A DNA stretch of 64,000 nt, taken from NCBI GenBank assembly GCA_934476085.1, contig CAKSNE010000002.1:62001-126000 (forward strand), in the 5' to 3' direction. Below the pieces are notes generated by a model. The model had not been told where the DNA came from. It did no database searches and was given only the letters and a program-made list of their open reading frames with translations. Below are positions 26,371-36,161 of this stretch, one piece after another (within the stretch, counting starts at the first letter, position 1; every line of letters starts with the position of its first letter). A program made the position numbers and the translations under genes. Origin of the DNA: an uncultured Eubacteriales bacterium (GTDB lineage: Bacteria; Bacillota; Clostridia; Oscillospirales; Acutalibacteraceae).

Positions 26371-27303
26371 ATGGAAACTAAAAAAAATAATAGAATTGCA
26401 GTATTATTTATTGTGTTTTTAGCGTTAGTTATTATCGGCACATCAATTGCTATTTATAACACTCCTTCGGAGATTGTTGGCGGTACCGCCGGAAATTATA
26501 CAATAAACCTAACTAACGGCGGAAAAACTTTAGAAGACGACGGATTTTTGTTTTATACAATACCTAATCAAAAAGGTATTTATCGTGCAGAAGAAAGTAA
26601 TATTAAATCTGCTAAAAAATTAACCGAAAACGGCGATGGAAATTTACAAGTTATTGATAATACTTATTTTTTCACCGACGGAAATAGCATTGTAGGTTGC
26701 GATTGGGACGGAAATAGACAAAAAGTTCTTGTTAAATATGCAAAAAAGCCGCTTGTTGTAGGCTCGCTTATATTTTATTTAGATGAAAGCGGTGCTTTGA
26801 AAAAATATTCTATGCAAAACGAAAGCTCTTCGGTTGTAATAGATAAATCAAAAGGTGTTAATGAATTTTTTGTTTATTATAAAAGAATTTATTATACCGA
26901 TAAAGACGGAAATATAAGAAAAGCCGGCTTTGACGGTTCGGATGATAGTTTATTTATTACCGCTAAAGCCCAAAAGCTGTCAATAGACGGTCAATATGTA
27001 TTTTATATCGAAAACGGCTATGTTTATTCGGCTATGTTAAAACAAAAAGAGCTTTTAAAAGCTAAAATCGTAAAAGCTGAAACCTACGCGGTTTTTGGAT
27101 CTATGATAGCTTATTGTGATAACGGCGAAGTAAAAGTAGGAAATATAAATAATATTGTAAAGGACAATAAAAAAGCTAAAACTGTTTATAAAGGCGAAGG
27201 CTTTAATATTTCGATAGATGAAGAAAATTTTTATTTCTTCAATAGCGAAAATAAATTAATGAGATTTACCCATGAAGGTAAAGATATAGTAGAACTTAAT
27301 TAG
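26371..27303 (+). CDS. Membrane-anchored DUF5050-type beta-propeller-like protein
   Basis: A 310-residue protein with one N-terminal membrane segment (about 9-27, VLFIVFLALVIIGTSIAIY) and an extracytoplasmic domain. The repeated pattern of about 40 residues with Y/F-rich strands and 'DG' turns (FLFYTIPNQKGIYR, YFFTDGNSIVG, LIFYLDESGAL, RIYYTDKDGNIRKA, YVFYIENGYVY) is typical of DUF5050 or six-bladed propeller-like proteins. It lies 22 bases before the V-ATPase G/H gene on the same strand and may be cotranscribed with it, but no functional link is known. Confidence 0.75.
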   Translation: METKKNNRIAVLFIVFLALVIIGTSIAIYNTPSEIVGGTAGNYTINLTNGGKTLEDDGFLFYTIPNQKGIYRAEESNIKSAKKLTENGDGNLQVIDNTYFFTDGNSIVGCDWDGNRQKVLVKYAKKPLVVGSLIFYLDESGALKKYSMQNESSSVVIDKSKGVNEFFVYYKRIYYTDKDGNIRKAGFDGSDDSLFITAKAQKLSIDGQYVFYIENGYVYSAMLKQKELLKAKIVKAETYAVFGSMIAYCDNGEVKVGNINNIVKDNKKAKTVYKGEGFNISIDEENFYFFNSENKLMRFTHEGKDIVELN

Positions 27304-27325
27304 TCAAAAAGAAGGTGTTTTTATT

Positions 27326-27640
27326 ATGGCAAAAGGCATTATTGACGAGATTAAAAATTCTGAGTTGCAGGCTGTTGAAATTATAAAAAAGGCATCATTA
27401 GAGGCTGAAGAAATAATTGAAAAAGCAAAATCTCAGGCAAAAGCGTCAGCGGAAGAAAAAAAGAATAAAGCAAAATCTCAGGCTGATTCGATTGTTGCAA
27501 CTGCTGAAAACAATGCTTTTAAAGTAAAACAAAAGAATGAAAAAGAAAATAAATTAAACGCTGATGAATTAAAGTCCGAAGCTTCAAAAAACATTGATAA
27601 AGCGGTCGAATTAATAATCAGCGAGATAATTCCAAAATAA
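27326..27640 (+). CDS. V-type ATPase subunit G/H (coiled coil)
   Basis: A 104-residue, highly charged protein rich in Ala, Lys and Glu that forms one continuous helix, as expected for the peripheral-stalk G/H subunit of A/V-type ATPases, which pairs with subunit E. Motifs such as EIIKKASLEAEEIIEKAKSQ show the heptad/hendecad pattern. It is first in the order G/H-I-K-E-C-F-A-B-D, the usual bacterial V-ATPase arrangement. Sequence alone gives a weak family call; the position makes it convincing. Confidence 0.85.
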   Translation: MAKGIIDEIKNSELQAVEIIKKASLEAEEIIEKAKSQAKASAEEKKNKAKSQADSIVATAENNAFKVKQKNEKENKLNADELKSEASKNIDKAVELIISEIIPK

Positions 27641-27678
27641 AATTTAACGGTTTAATTCACATTTAAGGGGTGAAATAA

Positions 27679-29664
27679 TTGGCTGTTTTAAAAATGAAAA
27701 AAATCCGTATTGCCGTTGCGAAAAAGGATTTGAAAAAATGCGTTTCGCTTTTGCAAAAAGCGGGCGTTGTCGAAACCAAAAAGTCAGAAGAGATTGAAGG
27801 CTTTTCTAAAAAAGACTTTTTATCAGAGCGTCTTACCTTTGAGCGAATGGTATCTTCGGCTGAAAATGCACTTGATGTTCTCGATAAACGGGCACCTGAA
27901 GAAAAAGGCACTTTTGATTTTTTAAACGGGCGAAAAGAAATTGACGCTGATGTTTATAAATCGGAAGTCGAAAAATCAACAGCTACTATAAAATATTGTT
28001 ATGATATTTTGGCTCTTGATAAGCAATACGGCGAAGAACAAGCGGAAATTTCAAGAATATCAATGGAGCTTGATGAGCTTGAAGGCTGGAAAGCGCTTGA
28101 TGTTCCGACAGGGTTTAAAGGCACCCGTCATACTTCTTGTTTTATCGGCAGCTTGCCTATTGAAACGACGGTCAGCGGTATTTTAGAAAGCTTAGCCGAA
28201 TGCGGTTATGATAAAACCGCTGAAGTCGAAGTTATTTCTTCTTCAAAAATTCAAACAAATATTTTTGTTTCTTGTTTAAAAACAGATGCCGAAGAATTAG
28301 AAAAAGCTCTTAGAAAAATTTCTTTCAGTTTTGTTTCTTCTCCAAGTGAAACATTAGTTCCGCTGGAAAAAATCAAAGATTTAAAGATTAGACAAAAAGG
28401 TCTTGAAATCGACGGTGAAAACATTTTACAACTCATAAATGTTTACACAATGTATAGAGAAGATATAAAATTCTTTATTGATTATTATACTTCTCGTGCT
28501 GATAGATATGAGCTTTACGGCGAGCTTTTACAAAGTGAGAATGTTGCGATTATTGATGGATTTATTCCTGAAAAATATTCAAAAAAGGTAACGGAAGAAA
28601 TTGAAAAACGCTTTGCGGCTGCGGTTGAATTAACCGATCCTTCGGAAGATGAAGAAGTTCCCGTTGCTCTTGAAAACAAAAAGTTTTTCCGTCCTTGTCA
28701 AAGCCTTGTGGCAATGTACTCAATGCCATCAAAGCATGATATTGATCCTACTTCTACTATGGCGATTTTCTTTTATGTTTTCTTTGGTATGATGCTGTCC
28801 GATGCAGGTTACGGTTTAATTATTGCAATAGCTTGTGCTGTCGGTCTTTGCAAATTCAAGCTTGAAGACAGCTGGAAACACAATTTACAGCTTTTCCTTT
28901 ATTGCGGTATTTCAGCGATAATTTGGGGCATAATGTTTGGCGGATATTTCGGTAACTTAATACCGGCGGTAAGCGGTGCTTTCTTCGGAAAAGAAGTTAC
29001 TATTCCACCGCTTTGGCTTGACCCGTTATCAGAGCCGCTTAAGCTTTTGGTTTTCGGTATATTATTCGGTATTGTCCATTTGTTCTTCGGTATGGGAATA
29101 AAATTTTACCTGCTTTGCAAACAGGGAAAGGTTTTAGACGCAATATTTGATGTAGGCTTTTGGTTTGTTACTTTAGTCGGAGCAATATTAATGCTCGCAA
29201 ACCCTGTTTCTAAAATGATGAATATGACAATTCCGGTCGATTTGTTTAATGTCGGTGCCGTTATGGCAATTGCCGGTGCAATCGGGCTTGTTTTAACCCA
29301 AGGCAGAGATAAAAAAGGCTTTGGTAAAGTAATTTCGGGTATAGCAAGCCTTTATGACATTACTTCTTATGCGTCAGATATGCTTTCTTATTCAAGACTT
29401 ATGGCACTCGGACTTGCAACAGGTGTTTTGGCAATGGCTATCAACACCTTAGGCACAATGCTGACAGGCGTTATCGGTGCGATTGTGTTTGTTGTTATTT
29501 TCTTATTTGGCTCGGCTTTGTCGCTGGCAATGAACGCACTCGGTGCTTATGTTCATACCGTTCGTTTGCAATATGTTGAATATTTTTCTAAATTCTATGA
29601 AGGCGGCGGTAAAGCTTTTAAACCGTTCTTATCAAGAACAAAATATTATAAACTTAAAAAATAA
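27679..29664 (+). CDS. ntpI: V-type ATPase subunit I (membrane stator, NtpI)
   Basis: The 661-residue stator subunit (homologous to eukaryotic subunit a) forms the ion half-channels against the K ring. The N-terminal half (about 1-330) is cytoplasmic with coiled coils; the C-terminal half has about seven membrane segments, starting with MAIFFYVFFGMMLSDAGYGL. The essential Arg region lies in the SYSRLMALGLATGV segment. I accept TTG 27679 as start because it yields the family-typical MAVLKMKKIRIAV and has AAGGGG upstream. It is followed by subunit K. Confidence 0.94.
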   Translation: MAVLKMKKIRIAVAKKDLKKCVSLLQKAGVVETKKSEEIEGFSKKDFLSERLTFERMVSSAENALDVLDKRAPEEKGTFDFLNGRKEIDADVYKSEVEKSTATIKYCYDILALDKQYGEEQAEISRISMELDELEGWKALDVPTGFKGTRHTSCFIGSLPIETTVSGILESLAECGYDKTAEVEVISSSKIQTNIFVSCLKTDAEELEKALRKISFSFVSSPSETLVPLEKIKDLKIRQKGLEIDGENILQLINVYTMYREDIKFFIDYYTSRADRYELYGELLQSENVAIIDGFIPEKYSKKVTEEIEKRFAAAVELTDPSEDEEVPVALENKKFFRPCQSLVAMYSMPSKHDIDPTSTMAIFFYVFFGMMLSDAGYGLIIAIACAVGLCKFKLEDSWKHNLQLFLYCGISAIIWGIMFGGYFGNLIPAVSGAFFGKEVTIPPLWLDPLSEPLKLLVFGILFGIVHLFFGMGIKFYLLCKQGKVLDAIFDVGFWFVTLVGAILMLANPVSKMMNMTIPVDLFNVGAVMAIAGAIGLVLTQGRDKKGFGKVISGIASLYDITSYASDMLSYSRLMALGLATGVLAMAINTLGTMLTGVIGAIVFVVIFLFGSALSLAMNALGAYVHTVRLQYVEYFSKFYEGGGKAFKPFLSRTKYYKLKK

Positions 29665-29727
29665 TTGTATTTATTCCGCTAAAGGTTTAGCGGCTAAAAT
29701 ATTGATTTTCGAAAGGAAAGATTAATT

Positions 29728-30216
29728 ATGTCAAATTTATTAGGTTCAGGTATGTTTTGGGCTATGTTAGGTGCATCTTTTGCAACACTTTTTGCTTGTA
29801 TCGGTTCAGCTAAAGGCGTTGGCTTGGCTTCAGAAGCAGCTTCAGGCGTTGTTGCTGAAGATCCTTCAAAATTCGGTAAAATGATTGTGTTACAGCTTCT
29901 TCCCGGTACACAGGGCTTGTATGGTTTCGTTGTAACTGTACTTATCTTCGTTTTCACCGGTGTTTTGGGTACTCCTGTTGATGTTAGCTTAACTCAGGGC
30001 TTGCTTTATTTTGCAGCTTCACTTCCAATCGCTTTCGGCGGTCTTTTCTCTGCTATCGCTCAGGGTCGTGCCGCAGCTGCAGGTATCTCAATCGTTGCAA
30101 AAAGACCTGAAGAGTCTTCAAAAGCTATCGTTTCAACAACACTCGTTGAGTTCTATGCACTTCTTTCATTCCTTATCTCAATTCTTTCAATTTTACCAAT
30201 TCAAAATATGAAATAA
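29728..30216 (+). CDS. ntpK: V-type ATPase subunit K (rotor proteolipid, NtpK)
   Basis: A 162-residue duplicated proteolipid with four membrane helices that makes the rotor ring. Only the second hairpin keeps the ion-carrying carboxylate, E141 in STTLVEFYALL. The Na+-coordinating residues described for Enterococcus hirae NtpK (L61, T64, Q65, Q110, E139) are matched here by L58, T61 and Q62 in LLPGTQGLYGF, Q112 in AQGRAAAAG, and E141. By that comparison the enzyme should move Na+ rather than H+. It lies between subunits I and E. Confidence 0.95.
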   Translation: MSNLLGSGMFWAMLGASFATLFACIGSAKGVGLASEAASGVVAEDPSKFGKMIVLQLLPGTQGLYGFVVTVLIFVFTGVLGTPVDVSLTQGLLYFAASLPIAFGGLFSAIAQGRAAAAGISIVAKRPEESSKAIVSTTLVEFYALLSFLISILSILPIQNMK

Positions 30217-30249
30217 GGACTTAAAATTAAAGAAAGGCGAGAATTTCTT

Positions 30250-30843
30250 ATGGCAGGTATAGAGAAAATAACTGCTGAAATTATTAGCGAAGCTAATGCT
30301 CGTGCTGATGAGATTTTAAAATCAGCTCAAGATAATGCAAAATCAATAATTTCAGAAGCTGAGGCCAAAGCTGAAATAGAAGAAAAAGATATTTTAAGCA
30401 AAGCTGAGGCTAAAGCTAATTCTATAATGACTTCTGCCGAATCGGCAGGTTTATTAGATAAGAAAAATAAAATTTTATCGGCTAAACAGGAACTCATTAA
30501 TCTAAGCTTTGATAAAGCTGTAAACAAACTTCAAAATCTTGATAAAAATGAATATTTTGATGTTTTAAAAAGACTAATGGTTTATTATGCGGTAAAAGGC
30601 GAAGGCGAAATTATTTTATCAAGCAAAGATAAAGAAAATTTGCCGAGTGATTTTTTAAACGATGTTAATGGAAAATTAGACGATAAAAAATCACTTAAAA
30701 TCTCAGATGAAACCGATGATAAAATTAATGGCGGTTTTGTCATAAAATATGATGAAATCGAAATAAATTGTAATTTTGATAAAATTATTTTAAGCGAGCG
30801 TGAAAGATTAATCGACTCGGTAAATCAAGCGCTGTTTAATTAA
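30250..30843 (+). CDS. ntpE: V-type ATPase subunit E
   Basis: The 197-residue peripheral-stalk subunit. The N-terminal ~90 residues are a charged helix (MAGIEKITAEIISEANARAD start, typical of NtpE/AtpE of A/V types). The C-terminal globular half ends with ...NGGFVIKYDEIEINCNFD, matching the family's conserved GGF(V/I) segment that contacts A/B. It is spaced 33 bases from ntpK and 18 bases from the C subunit gene. Confidence 0.92.
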   Translation: MAGIEKITAEIISEANARADEILKSAQDNAKSIISEAEAKAEIEEKDILSKAEAKANSIMTSAESAGLLDKKNKILSAKQELINLSFDKAVNKLQNLDKNEYFDVLKRLMVYYAVKGEGEIILSSKDKENLPSDFLNDVNGKLDDKKSLKISDETDDKINGGFVIKYDEIEINCNFDKIILSERERLIDSVNQALFN

Positions 30844-30861
30844 CGAAAGGAGAGAAACGCT

Positions 30862-31824
30862 TTGAGAGAAACAGATTATGCTACTGCTGTCGCAAGAGTC
30901 AGGGCAAATGAAAATTATTTGCTTTCAACCGGCGATATTGACAGATTAATCGCAGCTAAAGAATCCGCCGAAGCGGTTTCTCTGTTACAGGAAAAAGGCT
31001 TTTTAAAAGCCGGCGAAGAGATTAATGAAGCACTTTCGAATTTTACCGAAAAAGCTGTATCATTAATTCGTGAAATTGCACCGAAAAGTGATGAATTTGA
31101 TTTTTTGATTATAAAAAACGATTTTCATAATTTAAAAGCAATTTTAAAAGGTATTGTAACCGGCGTTTCTTTTGAAAAATTTTTAATAAGACCTAATGTT
31201 ACCTCTCCCGAGCTAATTGAAATAGCTGTAAAAGAACAAAATTTTGATATATTACCTAAGTATATGGCAAAAGTAGCAAAAAACGCTTATAACTATTTTG
31301 TTACTACATCCGACGGTCAGCTTTCAGACCTTTGTATTGATAAAGGTTCGCTTGAGGCGGTTATAAAACTGTCAAGCGAGAATGATAATAAATTTATTAA
31401 AGATTTAGGTGAAGAAATTGCCGCTTTGTCAAATATAAGAATAGCGGTACGCGGTGCTAAAACCAAACAATCGGAGAAGGTTTTAGACGAGGCGATTTGT
31501 GAAACAAAAACCGTTTCAAAAAGTTCACTTATTTCTTCTGCGCTTGAAAGCGTTGACGCAGTTGCTGATTATATTTTAACAACAAAATATTCAGCCTCGG
31601 GCGAAGCACTTAAAAACAGTGTTTCGGATTTTGAAAAATGGTGTGATAATGCACTTATTGATTATGTTTCATCAGCAAGATACTCTTGTTTCGGTCCTGC
31701 TCCGCTTGCAGCTTATATTATAAGATGTGAAGCAATGCAAAAAACGGTCAGAATTATACTTTCGGCAAAAGAAACAGGGCTTGATGAAAATGTTATAAAA
31801 CAAAGAGTCAGAAATGTTTTCTAA
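30862..31824 (+). CDS. ntpC: V-type ATPase subunit C (NtpC)
   Basis: The 320-residue subunit links the central rotor stalk to the K ring (homologous to eukaryotic subunit d). It is mostly helical, with YATAVARVRANENYLLS at the N terminus and the DFLIIKNDFHNLKAILKG segment (about 82-100) characteristic of the family. The start is TTG 30862 with AAAGGAGAG upstream. Subunit F follows after 13 bases. Confidence 0.92.
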   Translation: MRETDYATAVARVRANENYLLSTGDIDRLIAAKESAEAVSLLQEKGFLKAGEEINEALSNFTEKAVSLIREIAPKSDEFDFLIIKNDFHNLKAILKGIVTGVSFEKFLIRPNVTSPELIEIAVKEQNFDILPKYMAKVAKNAYNYFVTTSDGQLSDLCIDKGSLEAVIKLSSENDNKFIKDLGEEIAALSNIRIAVRGAKTKQSEKVLDEAICETKTVSKSSLISSALESVDAVADYILTTKYSASGEALKNSVSDFEKWCDNALIDYVSSARYSCFGPAPLAAYIIRCEAMQKTVRIILSAKETGLDENVIKQRVRNVF

Positions 31825-31837
31825 GGTGGTGTGGTAA

Positions 31838-32155
31838 ATGAAAAAAATTGCGGTTATCGGCAATTCCGACAGTGTCAAAGGTTTTAAAGCAGTCGGACTT
31901 GATGTTTTTGAGATAGACGAAATGGAAGAAGCCAATAAAACTATTAAAAATTTGGCGGCGAGCGATTACGCTATAATTTATATAACCGAGCGTCTTTTTT
32001 CACTTTGCACCGCTGAAATTCAAAAATTTGATGATAAAAAAGAAGTTGCAATAATTCCTATTCCGGGTACTTACGGAAATAACGGTATTGGTTTGCAAAA
32101 CGTTTCTCGTTCTGTTGAGAAAGCAGTCGGCTCGGATATTTTATCCGATGACTGA
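31838..32155 (+). CDS. ntpF: V-type ATPase subunit F (NtpF)
   Basis: A 105-residue small Rossmann-like subunit of the central stalk. The signature elements are IAVIGNSDSVKGFKAVGLDVF at the N terminus (read in two parts around the GNSD loop), YAIIYITERLF and PIPGTYGNNGIGLQN. It sits between C and A in the standard order and starts at ATG after AAGGTGGTG. Confidence 0.94.
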   Translation: MKKIAVIGNSDSVKGFKAVGLDVFEIDEMEEANKTIKNLAASDYAIIYITERLFSLCTAEIQKFDDKKEVAIIPIPGTYGNNGIGLQNVSRSVEKAVGSDILSDD

Positions 32156-32207
32156 TTTTTGACACACTATTTATTGACAGTATTCTTTTTTTAAGGAGAT
32201 AAAATTT

Positions 32208-33977
32208 ATGTTCAGTAAAGGAACTATTAAAAAAGTTGCAGGTCCTTTGGTTATTGCCGAGGGTATGCGAGATGCAAATATGTTCGATGTTGTGCGTGTT
32301 TCTGATAAACGCCTTATCGGTGAAGTTATCGAAATTCATGGCGATAAAGCATCAATTCAGGTTTATGAAGAAACTTCAGGTCTTGGTCCGGGCGAGCCTG
32401 TTGAATCAACCGGTGCTCCGCTTTCCGTTGAACTCGGTCCCGGTCTTATAGGCTCAATTTTCGACGGTATTCAGCGTCCGCTTGAAGGTATTATGAAAAT
32501 AGCAGGTCCTAACCTTAAAAGAGGTGTTGAAGTACCTGCGTTAGACAGAGATAAAAAATGGCAGTTTAACGCTGAAAAACAAGTCGGCGATAAGGTTGTA
32601 TGCGGCGACACTTTGGGTACAGTAGAAGAAACCTCTGTTGTAAAACAAAAAATTATGGTGCCAAACGGCATTAGCGGCGAAATTACAGAAATTAAATCAG
32701 GCGAATTTACTGTTGAAGATGTTGTAGCAGTAATTAAAACCGCTGACGGCGAAAGCAAAGTTACATTAATGCAAAAATGGCCTGTTCGTGTTGGCAGACC
32801 TTATAAACAAAAACTTTCGCCTGATATTCCGCTTGTAACAGGTCAGCGTGTTATTGATACATTGTTCCCTATTGCAAAAGGCGGCGTTGCCGCTGTTCCG
32901 GGTCCTTTCGGCTCGGGTAAAACAGTAGTTCAGCATCAGCTTGCAAAATGGGCGGCTGCCGATATTATCGTTTATATCGGTTGCGGCGAACGCGGTAACG
33001 AAATGACCGACGTTCTTAATGAGTTCCCTGAACTAAAAGATCCAAAAACAGGCTCTTCTCTTATGGAGCGTACTGTTCTTATCGCAAATACTTCCGATAT
33101 GCCTGTTGCGGCTCGTGAAGCTTCAATTTATACAGGTATCACAATCGCAGAATATTTCAGAGATATGGGCTATACCGTTGCACTTATGGCAGACTCAACT
33201 TCTCGTTGGGCGGAGGCTTTAAGAGAAATGTCCGGCCGTCTTGAAGAAATGCCGGGTGAAGAGGGTTACCCTGCTTATCTTGGCTCTCGTTTGGCTCAGT
33301 TCTATGAGCGTGCAGGCCGAGTTATCGTAAACGGCAGCGATGATACTGAAGGTGCTTTGTCGGTTATCGGTGCGGTTTCTCCTCCGGGCGGTGATATTTC
33401 CGAACCTGTTTCACAGGCTACTTTGCGTATTGTAAAAGTATTCTGGGGACTTGATTCTTCTCTTGCTTACAAGCGTCACTTCCCTGCTATTAACTGGTTG
33501 ACTTCTTATTCACTTTATACTGATATGTTGTCGGGCTGGTTTGCTGAAAATGCAGCTCCTGATTGGATGGAATACCGCCAAAAACTTATGAATATGTTGC
33601 AGGAAGAAGCAGAACTCGAAGAGATTGTAAAACTCGTCGGTATGGATGCACTTTCTGCTCCTGATAGATTAAAGCTTGAAACTGCTCGTTCAATTCGTGA
33701 AGACTTTTTACATCAAAATGCGTTCCACGAAGTTGATACCTACACTTCGCTTAACAAGCAATATGATATGATGCGACTTATTTTAAGCTACTATGACAAG
33801 GCTAGTGACGGTCTTCAAAAAGGTGCGTCTGTTGAAAAATTAGTCGCTCTTCCTGTAAGAGAAGACATCGGTAGATTTAAATACACTGCCGAAGACAATG
33901 TCAGTGCTGAATATGAGCGTATTTCACAACAAATTTCTGCTGAAGTAGACGAAGCAGTTAAAACCACAGAAGATTAA
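32208..33977 (+). CDS. ntpA: V-type ATPase catalytic subunit A
   Basis: The 589-residue catalytic subunit hydrolyses or makes ATP. It has the P-loop GPFGSGKTVVQHQ (about 230-242), the IGCGERGNEM catalytic-Glu segment and the DSTSRWAEALREMSGRL signature. The N-terminal nonhomologous insert typical of V/A-type A subunits (about 110-200) is present, which separates it from F-type beta. It is preceded by AAGGAG and followed after 18 bases by subunit B. Confidence 0.98.
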   Translation: MFSKGTIKKVAGPLVIAEGMRDANMFDVVRVSDKRLIGEVIEIHGDKASIQVYEETSGLGPGEPVESTGAPLSVELGPGLIGSIFDGIQRPLEGIMKIAGPNLKRGVEVPALDRDKKWQFNAEKQVGDKVVCGDTLGTVEETSVVKQKIMVPNGISGEITEIKSGEFTVEDVVAVIKTADGESKVTLMQKWPVRVGRPYKQKLSPDIPLVTGQRVIDTLFPIAKGGVAAVPGPFGSGKTVVQHQLAKWAAADIIVYIGCGERGNEMTDVLNEFPELKDPKTGSSLMERTVLIANTSDMPVAAREASIYTGITIAEYFRDMGYTVALMADSTSRWAEALREMSGRLEEMPGEEGYPAYLGSRLAQFYERAGRVIVNGSDDTEGALSVIGAVSPPGGDISEPVSQATLRIVKVFWGLDSSLAYKRHFPAINWLTSYSLYTDMLSGWFAENAAPDWMEYRQKLMNMLQEEAELEEIVKLVGMDALSAPDRLKLETARSIREDFLHQNAFHEVDTYTSLNKQYDMMRLILSYYDKASDGLQKGASVEKLVALPVREDIGRFKYTAEDNVSAEYERISQQISAEVDEAVKTTED

Positions 33978-33995
33978 GGAAAGGAGTAGATTTTT

Positions 33996-35369
33996 ATGCC
34001 AAGAGAGTATAGAACAATACAAGAGGTCGCAGGACCGCTTATGCTTGTAAAAGATGTTGAAAATGTTAAATATGATGAACTCGGCGAAATCGAGCTCCCA
34101 AACGGTGAAATTCGCCGTTGCAAAGTTCTTGAGATAAACGGTTCAAACGCACTTGTTCAGTTGTTTGAAAATTCAGCAGGTATCAACCTTGCCGAATCAA
34201 AGGTTAGATTTATCGGTCGTTCAATGGAGCTTGCCGTTTCTGATGATATGTTGTCAAGAGTTTTCGACGGACTCGGTCGTCCTAAAGACGGCGGTCCTGA
34301 AATTATTCCTGAAAAACGCCTTGATGTAAACGGTACACCTATGAACCCTGCGGCTAGAAACTATCCGTCAGAGTTTATTCAAACAGGTGTTTCTGCTATT
34401 GATGGACTTAATACACTCGTTCGTGGTCAAAAGTTGCCTATCTTCTCGGCTTCGGGCTTGCCACACGCAAATCTTGCAGCACAAATTGCCCGTCAGGCTA
34501 CAGTTCTTGGCGATAATGAACAGTTCGCCGTTGTTTTTGCCGCAATGGGTATTACATTTGAAGAGGCTAACTATTTTATTGAAAGTTTTAAAGAAACAGG
34601 TGCTATTGACAGAACTGTTATGTTTGTAAACCTTGCTAATGACCCTGCGGTTGAGCGTATCGCCACTCCAAAGATGGCACTTACCGCCGCTGAATATTTA
34701 GCTTTTGATAAAGGTATGCATGTTCTTGTTATTATGACTGATATTACAAACTATGCCGACGCATTGCGTGAAGTATCAGCCGCAAGAAAAGAAGTCCCTG
34801 GCCGTCGTGGCTATCCTGGTTATATGTATACTGACCTTGCTACATTGTATGAAAGAGCCGGAAGAAAAAAAGGCTGTGATGGCTCAATTACACTTATTCC
34901 TATTCTTACAATGCCTGAAGATGATAAAACTCACCCAATCCCTGACCTTACAGGTTACATTACCGAAGGACAGATTATTCTTTCCCGTGAATTATACAGA
35001 AAAGGTGTTATGCCTCCTGTTGATGTTTTGCCGTCACTTTCTCGTTTGAAAGATAAGGGTATCGGCGAAGGTAAAACCCGTGCCGACCACGCAAATACTA
35101 TGAATCAGTTGTTTGCGGCTTACGCTCGTGGTAAAGAAGCAAAAGAGCTTATGGTAATTCTCGGTGAAGCAGCGCTTACCGATATTGATAAGCTTTATGC
35201 TCGTTTTGCTGATGAGTTTGAGAAAAAATATGTTTCTCAAGGTTATGATACTAACAGAACTATTGAAGAAACACTTGAAATCGGCTGGGAATTGCTTAGA
35301 ATTCTTCCTCGTTCCGAGCTTAAGCGTATTGATGATAAATATCTTGATATGTATTATGATAAAAAATAA
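33996..35369 (+). CDS. ntpB: V-type ATPase noncatalytic subunit B
   Basis: The 457-residue noncatalytic partner of subunit A in the A3B3 headpiece. It has no P-loop: the equivalent position reads FSASGLPHANLAAQIA. The family features include MTDITNYADALREVSAARKE and GRRGYPGYMYTDLAT. The gene is preceded by AAGGAG. Together A and B identify the complex as V/A-type rather than F-type. Confidence 0.98.
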   Translation: MPREYRTIQEVAGPLMLVKDVENVKYDELGEIELPNGEIRRCKVLEINGSNALVQLFENSAGINLAESKVRFIGRSMELAVSDDMLSRVFDGLGRPKDGGPEIIPEKRLDVNGTPMNPAARNYPSEFIQTGVSAIDGLNTLVRGQKLPIFSASGLPHANLAAQIARQATVLGDNEQFAVVFAAMGITFEEANYFIESFKETGAIDRTVMFVNLANDPAVERIATPKMALTAAEYLAFDKGMHVLVIMTDITNYADALREVSAARKEVPGRRGYPGYMYTDLATLYERAGRKKGCDGSITLIPILTMPEDDKTHPIPDLTGYITEGQIILSRELYRKGVMPPVDVLPSLSRLKDKGIGEGKTRADHANTMNQLFAAYARGKEAKELMVILGEAALTDIDKLYARFADEFEKKYVSQGYDTNRTIEETLEIGWELLRILPRSELKRIDDKYLDMYYDKK

Positions 35370-35393
35370 TTTTGAAAAGGGAGTGACTATAAA

Positions 35394-36062
35394 ATGGCGG
35401 TTATGAATGTAAACCCAACCAGAATGGAACTTTCTCGTCTAAAAAAACGACTTGTTACCGCTACAAGAGGTCACAAGCTCTTAAAAGATAAGCGTGACGA
35501 ATTAATGCGTCAGTTTTTAAACCTTGTTCGTGAGAATAAACAGCTTCGCAGAGAAGTTGAAGAAAAAATCAAAACCGCTAATGAACATTTTGTTATAGCA
35601 GGCTCTGTTATGCAAGATGAAGTTGTTTCAACAGCACTTATGGCACCGAAACAGTCGGTTTCACTCGAAGTTGATTATCAAAATGTAATGAGCGTTGAAG
35701 TTCCAAAGTTTGTTACTAAAACAAAAACCGATAATCCGGCTGATATTTATTCTTACGGTCTTGCTTATACCTATTCCGATCTTGATGATGCAGTTTATTC
35801 ACTTGCTGAATTATTGCCTGATTTATTACATCTTGCCGAGTGTGAAAAGTCAGCTCAATTAATGGCGGCTGAAATTGAAAAAACAAGGCGTAGAGTTAAT
35901 GCGCTTGAGCATGTTATGATTCCGCAGTTGCAGGAAACTATTAAAATGATTACTATGAAGCTTGATGAAAGCGAGCGTAGCAGTCAAACAAGACTTATGA
36001 AAGTTAAAGATATGATGGTTGAAAAGCAGATTTTAGAAAACCGTGCTCGTGACGCTGAATAA
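35394..36062 (+). CDS. ntpD: V-type ATPase subunit D
   Basis: The 222-residue central-shaft subunit, analogous to F-type gamma. It is a long antiparallel coiled coil: NPTRMELSRLKKRL and HKLLKDKRDELMRQF near the N terminus, and RRRVNALEHVMIPQL near residue 165, are strongly conserved family segments. It is the last gene of the operon and is followed by a strong terminator. Confidence 0.96.
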   Translation: MAVMNVNPTRMELSRLKKRLVTATRGHKLLKDKRDELMRQFLNLVRENKQLRREVEEKIKTANEHFVIAGSVMQDEVVSTALMAPKQSVSLEVDYQNVMSVEVPKFVTKTKTDNPADIYSYGLAYTYSDLDDAVYSLAELLPDLLHLAECEKSAQLMAAEIEKTRRRVNALEHVMIPQLQETIKMITMKLDESERSSQTRLMKVKDMMVEKQILENRARDAE

Positions 36063-36071
36063 ATTAAAACT

Positions 36072-36103
36072 AAAAAGCGACCTTTTTTACAGGTCGCTTT
36101 TTC
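36072..36103. terminator. Terminator after the V-ATPase operon
   Basis: AAAAAGCGACCT pairs with AGGTCGCTTTTT over an eight-base loop; the A and T flanks allow bidirectional use with the convergent pyk. Confidence 0.88.
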
Positions 36104-36161
36104 TATTGCCTATTTTTTATTGACTTGTTCAGATAATCTTTTAGATCTTAAAGTTTATAAA

